64,000 nucleotides of DNA, from assembly GCF_900129835.1 (NCBI RefSeq), contig NZ_FQXA01000005.1, positions 186,001 to 250,000 of the forward strand. Direction: 5' to 3'. The DNA comes from Stutzerimonas xanthomarina DSM 18231. Its GTDB lineage: Bacteria > Pseudomonadota > Gammaproteobacteria > Pseudomonadales > Pseudomonadaceae. Below, one piece after another: positions 26,605 to 34,923 of the stretch (the first letter of the stretch is position 1; the number at the start of each line of letters is the position of its first letter). The notes beneath the pieces are model-generated. The model made no database searches. It had not been told where the DNA came from and was given only the letters and a program-made list of their open reading frames with translations. Made by a program: the position numbers and the translations under genes.

Positions 26605-26908
26605 GAAAAGGGCGTCTACTGACAGGGTCGGTCGCCGAAATTGTCCGACGGACGTACCTGTATGGGCATGCTAGCGATGCCACCGCGCACGGCCAACTTG
26701 TTTCGATCTATCTGCACAAACAATATATTGATAAATATATTGTGTTGAGATTAACTATTGCTCATCGATGGCGCCCGGCCTGGATCAGGCCCTAACGCTG
26801 CTGCAAATGTTCCAGGTGTTAGGACGAACCGACCCGTTGGAGAGCCAGGATTCGTTGGGCTGGCCGTGATGACATTCCACTATCACTTGTTTCGGAAATA
26901 GACCCGTT
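26605..26908. promoter_or_regulatory. Divergent control region between the CsoR-like gene and yeeE-like genes
   Basis: 304 bp, no gene. It contains an AT-rich perfect dyad at 26720-26743 in an otherwise GC-rich area. This is the probable location of promoters for both the repressor (minus) and the transporter genes (plus). Exact -35/-10 boxes are ambiguous because of the AT-richness. Confidence 0.5.
26720..26743. promoter_or_regulatory. AT-rich dyad operator candidate
   Basis: Left arm ACAATATATT (26720-26729), spacer GATA and right arm AATATATTGT (26734-26743) form a perfect 10-bp inverted repeat. It lies 166 bp before the yeeE-like start and 134 bp before the repressor start. Its AT-rich nature differs from the G/C-tract operators usual for CsoR proteins, so a different regulator may bind it. 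Confidence 0.6.
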
Positions 26909-27343
26909 ATGACGATCGATTGGAGCAGCTTCACCCCTTGGGCCTCGCTAAGCGGCGGTGTGCTGATTGGAGCGGCGGCCGGGCTCTTCGTTTTGCTCAA
27001 TGGCCGTATCGCCGGTATCAGCGGTCTCCTTGCCAGTCTGCTGGAGCGTGAAGCGGAGGGGCGCGGAGAAAAGTTGATGTTCATTCTCGGCGTGTTGCTG
27101 GCGCCGTTGTTGTGGGTGTCGTTTACCTCCTTGCCAGCGTTGGAGTTTCAGTCGGGTTGGCTGGGGCTGGTAGTGGCTGGATTGCTGGTCGGCATCGGTA
27201 CTCGTTACGGCGCCGGTTGCACCAGTGGCCACGGAGTGTGCGGTATTTCCCGGCTGTCACCGCGCTCGATCATGGCGACCCTGACCTTCATGGCTGCGGG
27301 TTTCGCCACAGTCTTTGTCCTTCGTCATCTCCTCGGGGGCTGA
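26909..27343 (+). CDS. YeeE/YedE-family sulfur transporter, N-terminal half protein
   Basis: 144 residues with about four membrane helices. It contains [23 protein letters not shown], the Cys-bearing signature of the YeeE/YedE sulfur-transport family; TsuA-type members import thiosulfate, and others are proposed to move sulfane-sulfur species. In many species this family is a single protein with two homologous halves; here the halves are two ORFs 2 bp apart. Located in the inner membrane. Confidence 0.85.
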   Translation: MTIDWSSFTPWASLSGGVLIGAAAGLFVLLNGRIAGISGLLASLLEREAEGRGEKLMFILGVLLAPLLWVSFTSLPALEFQSGWLGLVVAGLLVGIGTRYGAGCTSGHGVCGISRLSPRSIMATLTFMAAGFATVFVLRHLLGG

Positions 27344-27345
27344 AT

Positions 27346-27765
27346 ATGCGCAAGCTGAGTTCGTTTGCCGCCGGCCTGTTGTTCGGGCTGGGGTTGTTGC
27401 TCTCGGGTATGGCCAACCCTGCCAAGGTAATTGGTTTTCTCGATCTGTTCGGTGCGTGGGATCCGTCGCTGGCGTTGGTCATGGTTGGTGCGATCGGTAC
27501 CGCGCTGGTGCCTTTCAGCTTGGCCAAGGCGCGCCAGCGCTCGTTGCTTGATGCGCCGATGCAGCTGCCCGGCAAACGCGAGCTCGACGGGCGCTTGATC
27601 GGCGGCAGTCTGCTGTTCGGTGTGGGCTGGGGGATTGCCGGTATCTGTCCGGGCCCTGCGATCGCCGTGTTGCTTAGCGGCCATTGGCAGGTGGTCTTGT
27701 TTGTCCTTGCCATGCTCGGCGGGATGCTGCTGTTCTCCGCGCTGGAACGCCGGCGCGCTTGCTGA
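27346..27765 (+). CDS. YeeE/YedE-family sulfur transporter, C-terminal half protein
   Basis: 139 residues, about four membrane helices. The motifs SGMANPAKVIGFLDLFGAWDPSL and GVGWGIAGICPGPAI are typical of the second half-transporter, the latter with a conserved Cys in the pore region. The gene begins 2 bp after the first half's stop, so the products are presumably made together and form one channel. This split arrangement is common in proteobacterial sulfide-detoxification loci. Confidence 0.85.
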   Translation: MRKLSSFAAGLLFGLGLLLSGMANPAKVIGFLDLFGAWDPSLALVMVGAIGTALVPFSLAKARQRSLLDAPMQLPGKRELDGRLIGGSLLFGVGWGIAGICPGPAIAVLLSGHWQVVLFVLAMLGGMLLFSALERRRAC

Positions 27766-27778
27766 CCGGGAGGTCATT

Positions 27779-27979
27779 ATGAAAAGCAACCTTGGAACCA
27801 TCGACCGCACATTGCGGATCATCATCGGCCTCGTGCTAATCGGGCTGACTCTGGCAGGAGTGATCGGTGTGTGGGGCTGGATCGGCCTGCTACCTCTCGC
27901 CACTGGCCTTTTCCGCTTTTGCCCGGCCTATGGGCTGCTTGGCATCAAGACGTGCAAGGCATGTAATACCAAGCCTTGA
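27779..27979 (+). CDS. DUF2892 (YgaP-type) small membrane protein
   Basis: 66 residues: MKSNLGTIDRTLRIIIGLVL opens the first of two membrane helices, and it ends GLFRFCPAYGLLGIKTCKAC, with the CP-x-Y-x-L-x-G-I-x-T-C signature of DUF2892. In other species this domain is fused to a rhodanese (YgaP) and anchors it to the membrane. Here the rhodanese is encoded separately and convergently at 28064-28444. A good GGAGG precedes the ATG; 13 bp after the second half-transporter. Confidence 0.88.
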   Translation: MKSNLGTIDRTLRIIIGLVLIGLTLAGVIGVWGWIGLLPLATGLFRFCPAYGLLGIKTCKACNTKP

Positions 27980-28063
27980 TCAGGGCGCCGAGGCGGATTC
28001 ATTCAGCGGAAGAGCGACGTTAACGCCGGTCTTCCGCTTTATGGATAGGCCGACTGTGCCGGG

Positions 28064-28444
28064 TCACTCAAAGCTCGGCAGGCTCGGTTTCGCTACCGGC
28101 TTGCCGGCTTCAGCCCAGGCATCGAAACCCCCGGCGATCGATTTCACATGCAGATAGCCCATGTCCTGTAGCGATGCAGCTGACAGCGCCGCGCGGCCAC
28201 TGGTCTTGCAATAGAGCACGATATTCATGTCCCGAGCACCCAATTCGGGCGTACCGCTGAGCTTGAACTCCAACAGGCCGCGCGGAATGTTGGTGGCACC
28301 CTGTATATGGCCTTCGTGAAACTCATCGGATTCGCGTACATCAATCACTACATCCGCCGCCTGGATTGCCGCTTCGGCATCGCCAAGTGGTATTTCCTGG
28401 ATGCGGGCTCGGGCCTGTTCGACGAGGTCATGTGCGTTTTTCAT
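28064..28444 (-). CDS. Single-domain rhodanese (thiosulfate sulfurtransferase)
   Basis: 126 residues from the ATG at 28444 (GGGAG 7 nt upstream). The active-site loop is CKTSGRA with C79 in VLYCKTSGRAALSA; VIDVRESDEFHEGHIQGA is the typical first CH2 motif. It would transfer sulfane sulfur between thiosulfate, glutathione persulfide and acceptors. Last gene of the minus-strand persulfide dioxygenase-SulP-rhodanese transcript, 20 bp after SulP. No signal peptide, so cytoplasmic. Confidence 0.9.
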   Translation of the reverse strand: MKNAHDLVEQARARIQEIPLGDAEAAIQAADVVIDVRESDEFHEGHIQGATNIPRGLLEFKLSGTPELGARDMNIVLYCKTSGRAALSAASLQDMGYLHVKSIAGGFDAWAEAGKPVAKPSLPSFE

Positions 28445-28464
28445 TTGCGGTCTCCCATGCTGGT

Positions 28465-30216
28465 TCAGTTGCAACGCTGCCGTTCAAGCGCGTGTCGAGT
28501 AGTCTGCGGATCCAGGGCGAGCAGCGCTTCGTACTGGCTGATGAACACCTGCCCGCCGAAGTGTTCGAGGAAATCAGTGCCGCGCAGTCGGTCCATTACG
28601 GGTCCCTTCACTTCGGAGAGATGAAGCTGAACACCGGCAGTGTGAAGGCGAGCGGAGATGGCTTCGAGACTTTCCAGTGCGCTGGCATCTATCAGATTGA
28701 CCCCGGGGCACATCAGCACCAGATGCTCGGCGTGCGGGTGTTGGCCCAACAGTTCTGCGATGCGGTCCTCGAGAAAGCGTGCGTTGGGGAAATAGAGGCT
28801 TTCATCGACGCGCACCGAAAGCACCCTGAGGCTCTGTACCACGGCGAAACGCTCAATGTTGCGAAAATGCTCGCTGCCAGGTAGCTGTCCTACTACCGCA
28901 ATATGCGGTTGGCTGGTTCTCCAGAGAAACAGCAGCAGTGACAGACCGACGCCCATGAGTATGCCGCTCTCGACGCCGATCAGCAGCACGCCGAGCATGG
29001 TGGCAGCCATAGAGGCGGCGTCTTGGCGGGAATAACGCCAAGTGCGCGCGAGCGCGGTAAGGTCCACCAGGCTGAGTACCGCGACGATGATGGTCGCAGC
29101 CAACACAGCATGTGGCAGGCTGTGAAACAGCGGGGTGAAGCACAGTACCGTCAGGCCTATGCCGACAGCTGTCAGTGCGCCGGCCAGCGGCGTTTGGGCG
29201 CCGGCATCGAAGTTGACCACCGAGCGGGCGAAACCGCCGGTGACGGGAAAACCTCCGCTCAGGGCTGCGGCGATATTGGCGCCACCGAGGGCGACCAGCT
29301 CCTGGTTGGGCTCTATGCGTTCGCGACGTTTGGCTGCCAGGGTCTGCGCTACCGAAACCGACTCGACGAAGCCAACCAGGCTGATCAGAACTGCGGCAGG
29401 CAGGAGCTGAATGATCAGCGCGAGGTCTAGTGGGGGCAGGCTCAATGAGGGAAGCCCCTGGGGCACTTCGCCAACTACTCGAACGCCCGCAGCCGCGAGC
29501 TCAAAGCCGCTGACCGCCGCTATCGCCAGGAGCAGGGCAACGACCGGCCCGATTTTGGTTAACGTGCCAGCGGTGCGGGCGCCCATGCCCAGCCGTTGCA
29601 TCCAGCGACCGAGGCGGCTGCGTACCAGAAACAGGAAAACCAGGCTGGTGGTCCCGATGGCGAGTGTGGGCAGGTGCGTTTCTGGCAGGCCTTGGATCAA
29701 TCCCTCCAGCAGCTGGGCAGCGTTGTCGCCGGCGACTGAGATGCCAAGAATGTGCTTGAGCTGACCGATGGCGATAAGAATGCCCGAGGCGCTGATGAAC
29801 CCTGAAATTACCGGATGGCTGAGGAAATTGGCCAGGAAGCCCAGCCGCAGAACCGCCATGGCCAGCAGGATCGCACCGGACATCATTGCCAACAGCAAAG
29901 CTGCGCCTGCATAGGCGGCGCTGCCGGAAGCGAACAGCGGGCCGAGGGCGGCCGCCGTCATCAGCGACACCACGGCGACGGGGCCGACCGCCAACGTGCG
30001 GCTGGTGCCGAAAAGCGTGTATGCAATCAGCGGCAGGATACTGGCGTACAGACCCACTACCGGTGGAAGGCCGGCTAGCATTGCGTAGGCCAGGCTCTGC
30101 GGAATCAGCATTAGCGTAACGATCAGCGCCGCCAGGCTGTCCTTTGCCGCAGCGGTCTTGTCGTACTGTTTCCCCCATTCCAGAAACGGTAGGTGGCGGG
30201 CGAGCCGCTGCATCAT
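28465..30216 (-). CDS. SulP-family anion permease with STAS domain
   Basis: 583 residues: about 12-14 membrane helices with the SulP signature (QSLAYAMLAGLPPVVGLYAS) and a C-terminal cytoplasmic STAS domain (about 440-560). The family moves sulfate, bicarbonate or other anions. Between a persulfide dioxygenase and a rhodanese, it may export sulfite/sulfate or import a sulfur oxyanion; transport direction cannot be read. AGGAG lies about 8 nt before the ATG; a second ATG follows immediately. Confidence 0.88.
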   Translation of the reverse strand: MMQRLARHLPFLEWGKQYDKTAAAKDSLAALIVTLMLIPQSLAYAMLAGLPPVVGLYASILPLIAYTLFGTSRTLAVGPVAVVSLMTAAALGPLFASGSAAYAGAALLLAMMSGAILLAMAVLRLGFLANFLSHPVISGFISASGILIAIGQLKHILGISVAGDNAAQLLEGLIQGLPETHLPTLAIGTTSLVFLFLVRSRLGRWMQRLGMGARTAGTLTKIGPVVALLLAIAAVSGFELAAAGVRVVGEVPQGLPSLSLPPLDLALIIQLLPAAVLISLVGFVESVSVAQTLAAKRRERIEPNQELVALGGANIAAALSGGFPVTGGFARSVVNFDAGAQTPLAGALTAVGIGLTVLCFTPLFHSLPHAVLAATIIVAVLSLVDLTALARTWRYSRQDAASMAATMLGVLLIGVESGILMGVGLSLLLFLWRTSQPHIAVVGQLPGSEHFRNIERFAVVQSLRVLSVRVDESLYFPNARFLEDRIAELLGQHPHAEHLVLMCPGVNLIDASALESLEAISARLHTAGVQLHLSEVKGPVMDRLRGTDFLEHFGGQVFISQYEALLALDPQTTRHALERQRCN

Positions 30217-30502
30217 CCCTTCTTCTCCTGAGTAAAGTCACAGGCGTTGAGCGCCTCGGCCGGCCGCGGATTGAAGTCCTGATCTGTCGACTCGGCCAGC
30301 CATGCTTGGCGTCTGAACAAGGTGTCAGCATAGATCGACGGCAACCGACAAGGATTCAACGTCCAGTCTAAGCGCCGGGTGACGCAGCTAAAGTAGCTTC
30401 CTGGCAGCAGGGCCATCTCAGCTGGTGCCTGTTGAGCGGCCATCGATATGAAGGGTGTCAGGCGTTTGTTTTTCTTCAATGTCACGCGCTCCAGCCAGGC
30501 AG

Positions 30503-31366
30503 TTACAGCACGTCCAGAGGAATCTTCAAGTAGCGCGTGCCGTTGCCTTCAGGCGATGGCAGCTCACCGCCACGCATGTTGATCTGCACCGAAGGCAGAA
30601 TCAGCGTGGGCATCGCCAGGGTGGTGTCGCGCGCGGTACGCATGGCGACGAAATCATCTTCGCAGGTGCCGCTGTGTACGTGGATGTTGTGCTCACGTTC
30701 GGCGGCGATGCTCGTTTCGCAGCAATACTCTTCGCGGCCCGGTGCCTTGTAGTCGTGGCACATGAACACCCGGGTCTCGGCTGGTAGCGTGAACAGTTTC
30801 TGTATCGACTGATACAGAGTCCGCGCGTCTCCACCGGGGAAGTCGCAGCGCGCGGTGCCGTAGTCGGGCATGAAAAGGGTGTCGCCGACGAACGCGGCGT
30901 CGCCGATCACATAGGTCATGCAAGCCGGCGTGTGGCCTGGCGTATGAATTGCCCGCGCCTGGATGTGACCGACCTGAAACACCTCACCGTCGTGGAATAG
31001 ATGATCGAACTGACGACCATCCGTGGCGAACTCGCTGCCGGCATTGAACAGGCTGCCAAAAGTATTCTGTACGACGGTGATCTGGTCGCCGATCGCGAGC
31101 GTTCCACCTAATTGCTGTTTCAGGTAGGGCGCGGCGCTCAGGTGGTCGGCGTGCACATGGGTTTCGAGCAGCCACTGCACGCTCAGGTCGTGTTCGCGCA
31201 CATAGTCGACCAAGCGCTCAACCCCGGCATGTGACGTACGGCCCGACGCCGGATCGTAATCCAGCACCGAGTCGATCAGCGCACACTGACGCGTTTCTGG
31301 ATCGCTGACGACATAACTGTAAGCAAAGGTCGCGGGATCGAAGAACGCTTCAACGCGGGCATTCAT
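30503..31366 (-). CDS. MBL-fold persulfide dioxygenase-like protein
   Basis: 287 residues of metallo-beta-lactamase fold. Metal ligands are visible: THVHADHLS (H70, H72, D74, H75), H145 in TPGHTPAC, D162 in FVGDTLF, and the His of FMCHDYK (about 214). The ETHE1/Blh-type mononuclear iron dioxygenases oxidise glutathione persulfide to sulfite and glutathione (family knowledge). Neighbouring rhodanese and SulP genes fit a sulfide-detoxification pathway. GAAGGAG precedes the ATG. A G-tract dyad lies 23 bp upstream of the start. Confidence 0.88.
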   Translation of the reverse strand: MNARVEAFFDPATFAYSYVVSDPETRQCALIDSVLDYDPASGRTSHAGVERLVDYVREHDLSVQWLLETHVHADHLSAAPYLKQQLGGTLAIGDQITVVQNTFGSLFNAGSEFATDGRQFDHLFHDGEVFQVGHIQARAIHTPGHTPACMTYVIGDAAFVGDTLFMPDYGTARCDFPGGDARTLYQSIQKLFTLPAETRVFMCHDYKAPGREEYCCETSIAAEREHNIHVHSGTCEDDFVAMRTARDTTLAMPTLILPSVQINMRGGELPSPEGNGTRYLKIPLDVL

Positions 31367-31388
31367 GGCTGGCTCCTTCGGTTGGCTT

Positions 31389-31406
31389 GATACGGGTGGG
31401 GGTATC
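31389..31406 (-). promoter_or_regulatory. CsoR-type operator candidate before the persulfide dioxygenase
   Basis: GATAC (31389-31393) and GTATC (31402-31406) flank GGGTGGGG on the plus strand, that is, an inverted repeat around a G-tract. CsoR/RcnR/CstR-family operators characteristically have this form (TAC, G-tract, GTA). It lies between an AT-rich putative promoter (near 31430) and the ribosome site, where repressor binding would block transcription. Confidence 0.55.
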
Positions 31407-31545
31407 CTGAGGAGGATCTTAGCGCTAGATACGGTTATATGCTTAGACTTAATAGTTATTAGCTGGGGCGAGCCAATTCTGCACGTGTTGTAAGGCGAAG
31501 CTGGTTGACTTAAGAAAGCTGTAAGCCGTGTCGGCGGGTGACGCG

Positions 31546-32277
31546 TCAGTGTGTTTCGGTGCGGGATTGGTCACTGACGATACGGCCGTCAACCAGTTGA
31601 ATGGTGCGCGCACAGTCGGCGGCTAGGCGCGGATCATGGGTCACCACCAGCACGGCGCAGCCGAACTGATCATTGATACGGTGGAACAGTTCGAAGACGC
31701 TTTGCGCAGTGCGCGTGTCAAGATTGCCGGTTGGCTCGTCGGCCAGCAGCAGTGGAGGCCGGGTGACCAGTGCGCGGGCAATGGCGACCCGTTGTTGCTG
31801 ACCGCCGGATATCTGCGTGGGTTTCTTCTCGGCAAACGCGCCCAGTCCGACTTCGTCTAATAAGCCGCGAGCCAGCTCGATATCCGCACTCGACGGCTTG
31901 CCGTGGCGGATCATCAATGGCATCAGCACATTCTCCAGCACGCTGAACGCCGAAATCAGGTGGTGAAACTGAAACACGAAACCGATGGCCTGGTTGCGCA
32001 GACGGGTGCGGGTCTCGTCATCGCTGTTGCGGGTGGGCTGGCCGAGCAGATACAGCTCGCCGGAACTGGGCGCGTCGAGCAATCCGATCAGGTTGAGCAG
32101 GGTGCTTTTGCCAGACCCGGATGGCCCGATGAGTGCCGTCAGTTCACCGCGGCACAGGCGTAAGTCGATGCCGTGCAGCACTTCCGTTTCCAGGGGGGTA
32201 CCGAGGTTGAACGCTTTACGGACCTGTTCGAGACGCAGAACCTCTTCGATGCTCGGGCTGGCAGTGGACTCAGACAT
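31546..32277 (-). CDS. ABC transporter ATP-binding protein (MacB/LolD type)
   Basis: 243 residues from the ATG at 32277. Walker [12 protein letters not shown], signature [16 protein letters not shown], Walker [13 protein letters not shown] and the VTHD switch His are all present, as expected for the type VII (mechanotransmission) family. It overlaps the permease stop by 8 bp. The three-gene adaptor-permease-ATPase operon is of the MacAB/DevBCA kind and exports a lipoprotein, peptide or glycolipid; no substrate clue is visible. Confidence 0.9.
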   Translation of the reverse strand: MSESTASPSIEEVLRLEQVRKAFNLGTPLETEVLHGIDLRLCRGELTALIGPSGSGKSTLLNLIGLLDAPSSGELYLLGQPTRNSDDETRTRLRNQAIGFVFQFHHLISAFSVLENVLMPLMIRHGKPSSADIELARGLLDEVGLGAFAEKKPTQISGGQQQRVAIARALVTRPPLLLADEPTGNLDTRTAQSVFELFHRINDQFGCAVLVVTHDPRLAADCARTIQLVDGRIVSDQSRTETH

Positions 32278-33499
32278 AGCGAATTGCCACGACCGGATCG
32301 TAGCGCGCTGCCCGACGAGCCGGCATGGCGGCGGCCAACACGCCGGTAACCGTTGCGACCAGCATTGCCAGCGGCACCAGCGTCGGATCGACTGGTATGA
32401 AGAACAGACGTGGCCCGGCCAGATTGAAGACCTGCACCAGCCCCCAGCCGACGGCGCCGCCACAAGCCGAGCCGAGCAAGCCAAGCAGGCCACCCTGCAG
32501 CAGGAAGACTCGTAGTATCTGCCCACGCGGGCTGCCCATGGCCCGCAGGATGCCGATCTCGCGGGTGCGCTGGACAACGCTTACAGCCAGTACGCTGGCA
32601 ATGCCGAAGGCCACCGAGATGCCGACGAATATGCGGATCATCTCAGTGGTCATGCTTTGCGAGCTGAGCGCGTTGAGCAGTTGGCCATTGGTTTCCATCC
32701 AGCTTTCGGCGCGAAGTCCGGTCAGGCGGGCCAGGCGTTTGGCGATGCGATCGGCTTCGAATATTTCGCCGACCGTGGTATCGATGACAGTGACGCCACC
32801 GGGCAGATTCAACAGGGTCTGGGCCTGCTTCAGGTCGAGGTAGACATAGCGCGCATCCAGCTCGCGAACTCCTAGCTCGAAGATTCCGGCGATGTCGACC
32901 ACAGCCTCGCGGCCTTCACCGGCGTCCAGCCTTAGCTTGTCGCCGATGCCGAGACCCAAGTCGCTGGCGAGTTCCTTGCCGATTACTGAATTGCCGGCGC
33001 CGACGGTGAATTGCCCGGCTATCAGATCCTGGGCCAGTGGGATGATCTGCTGATAGCGCACCGGATCGATGCCGAGTAGCGCGATGGATGCACGCGCCAC
33101 GCCGCGCCGGGCGATAGCTGGGCCGCTGACGACTGGCGATACCGCGAGTACCTGCCGATCTTCATCGAGCACGTCGCGAATGTCCTGCCAGTTGATGATC
33201 GAGCGCAAGCGCTGCGCCCGTGGACTCTCCAGCACCAGAGACCAGCTGCCATCGTCGGCAGGCAGAACGCGGTTGACCTCATCGGGCGGCAGGATACGGA
33301 TATGCGCCTGGGTGCCCAGGGTCCGTTCGATGACGTTGGCCTGCAGGCCGGTGATCAGCGCGGTGATGAACACGATGACCGCGGAACCGACAGCAATGCC
33401 AAAAATGATCAGCAGGGATTGCATGCGGTTGTCCAGCAGGAAGCGCAGGGCAATAAGCCATTCGGTCCATAAAGAGTCGACGAGGCGCACCGCGGTCAA
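32270..33499 (-). CDS. ABC transporter permease (FtsX/MacB/LolC-E type)
   Basis: 409 residues: one N-terminal membrane helix (about 27-50, MQSLLIIFGIAVGSAVIVFI), a large periplasmic domain (about 55-275), and three C-terminal helices (about 283-305, 335-360, 372-397). This is the FtsX fold used by MacB and LolCE. Its ATG overlaps the adaptor stop by 4 bp and its stop overlaps the ATPase start by 8 bp. Confidence 0.88.
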   Translation of the reverse strand: MTAVRLVDSLWTEWLIALRFLLDNRMQSLLIIFGIAVGSAVIVFITALITGLQANVIERTLGTQAHIRILPPDEVNRVLPADDGSWSLVLESPRAQRLRSIINWQDIRDVLDEDRQVLAVSPVVSGPAIARRGVARASIALLGIDPVRYQQIIPLAQDLIAGQFTVGAGNSVIGKELASDLGLGIGDKLRLDAGEGREAVVDIAGIFELGVRELDARYVYLDLKQAQTLLNLPGGVTVIDTTVGEIFEADRIAKRLARLTGLRAESWMETNGQLLNALSSQSMTTEMIRIFVGISVAFGIASVLAVSVVQRTREIGILRAMGSPRGQILRVFLLQGGLLGLLGSACGGAVGWGLVQVFNLAGPRLFFIPVDPTLVPLAMLVATVTGVLAAAMPARRAARYDPVVAIRYV

Positions 33500-34680
33500 T
33501 CCCGGATGCCGTGTGGCATCGGCAACTCGCGAACCCGCACACGCTGGCCAGCTTCCGCTTCGTCGGCTAGCACCAGGTCGCCAGCAGTCAGACCTTCTGT
33601 CACTTCGCTCAATGCAGTGCCCAGCAGACCCAGGCGAACCTCGACGCGCTCGACCACGCCGTCGTTAACGCGTAGCACCTGAGCACGAGTACCGTTGCGG
33701 GCGAGCAGGGCATCGTTGGGAAGCACCAGCGCCTGTTCGCGGTGGCCGGTCTCGATGTTCACCGATACCGTCATGCCCTGACGCAAGAAATCGGCTGGCT
33801 CCTGCAAGTCGAGGTGGACATCGATGGTGCCGCGCGCCGTATCGACACTCGGCGCGATGAAACTGACCCGTGCTTGCAGCACCCGCTCGGGATAGGCGTC
33901 GGCGATCACTTTGGCGGCCTGGCCGAGTTCGATCGGTGCCAGGTTCTTTTCATCCAGTGGCAGGAGGATCTCGCTGCGGCCTGCGCGGGCGATTGTCAGC
34001 AGTGTGTGACCTGGCTGAACCAGATCGCCGGGTTCGGCATCACGTGTCTGGACGATGCCATCCACCTGCGCATGAATGCGGGTTTTCGCCAGTGCGGCGC
34101 GTGCCGCCTCCAGGCGCTGTTGCTGCACCTGCTCATCGCTACCGCCCTTGGTCAGTGCTGCCGCGGCGAAACTTGCGCGATCACGCACCGCTTGCGCCGT
34201 TAGTTCTGCGCGTTGCGCCTGTTCGAGCGCTTCGGAAGCCAGCAACTTACGGTCGAACAGTGCTTTCCGGCGTTTCAGCTCGCGGCTTGCCTGCTCGAGA
34301 TTGTGCTGGGCCTCGCGAGCCGTTGCCTCTGCCTGCGGGCGAGCGGAATCGATCAGTTGCTGCAGGGCCGCTTCGGCTTCGCGCAAGCGGGCGCGCTGTT
34401 CCTCATCGCGCAACTCCAGAAGCAGATCACCGGCTTTTACCGTGTCGCCTTCACGCACATGCCGCGCCGCAACCACGCCAGTGATCTCGCTGCCGACCTG
34501 TGCCAGCGATTGGGTGTCGACTTCGCCACTGGCGACCACGCGCTGCACCAATGACCGTGTTTCCAGCCGGTAACCTGACAGCTCCGGCCCTTGCAGCTGA
34601 CGCCAGCCCAGCCAGCCTGCAATCAACAGCAGCACAATGAGGAGCAGGAACGCACGGCGGATTGATTTGGCGGCAGGCAA
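33496..34680 (-). CDS. Periplasmic adaptor subunit (MacA/HlyD family)
   Basis: 394 residues: an N-terminal membrane anchor (about 8-27), a biotinyl-lipoyl-like beta domain, a helical hairpin (about 95-190, Ala/Arg/Glu-rich coiled coil), then beta-barrel and membrane-proximal domains. It links the permease to an outer-membrane duct such as TolC. First gene of a three-gene exporter operon; no outer-membrane factor is encoded nearby. Confidence 0.87.
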   Translation of the reverse strand: MPAAKSIRRAFLLLIVLLLIAGWLGWRQLQGPELSGYRLETRSLVQRVVASGEVDTQSLAQVGSEITGVVAARHVREGDTVKAGDLLLELRDEEQRARLREAEAALQQLIDSARPQAEATAREAQHNLEQASRELKRRKALFDRKLLASEALEQAQRAELTAQAVRDRASFAAAALTKGGSDEQVQQQRLEAARAALAKTRIHAQVDGIVQTRDAEPGDLVQPGHTLLTIARAGRSEILLPLDEKNLAPIELGQAAKVIADAYPERVLQARVSFIAPSVDTARGTIDVHLDLQEPADFLRQGMTVSVNIETGHREQALVLPNDALLARNGTRAQVLRVNDGVVERVEVRLGLLGTALSEVTEGLTAGDLVLADEAEAGQRVRVRELPMPHGIRD

Positions 34681-34829
34681 AACGGAACACTCCCTGTGCG
34701 GTACATGACGACCATCGGACGCGACAAGCTTACGGGCAATCTCCCGCTATGGGTACATCATGGGCACTACTCGGTGGGCCCCACCACAACGGCGTTGAAT
34801 CATCGGCAGGCTCTTGCGTTCAAAAAGGG

Positions 34830-34884
34830 AGCCCCTTCGTCGTACGCGACTATCACAGTGATAGCCTCGCCCTTGGAAGGGGCT
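34830..34884 (+). promoter_or_regulatory. Nested inverted repeats in the ZIP transporter leader
   Basis: Outer arms AGCCCCTT (34830-34837) and AAGGGGCT (34877-34884) enclose a GTCG-TACG-CGAC hairpin (34839-34850) and a 15-bp palindrome, CTATCACAGTGATAG (34850-34864). As RNA this could form a branched structure; as DNA the palindrome could be an operator. It lies 40-94 bp before the ZIP ATG. Function unknown. Confidence 0.45.
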
Positions 34885-34923
34885 GCGTACAATCTCCGTT
34901 CCCGCTTTCAGGATTTACTGATC

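Noticed and set aside
30213..30485. A 90-codon minus-strand frame between the persulfide dioxygenase and SulP genes
   Set aside because: It has operon-like spacing and an ATGA junction with SulP, but it starts with GTG, has a poorly spaced ribosome site, and its composition is not protein-like.
31546..32577. Long form of the ABC ATPase (343 codons)
   Set aside because: The first 100 codons are antisense-like reading within the permease; the ATPase fold begins at 32277.
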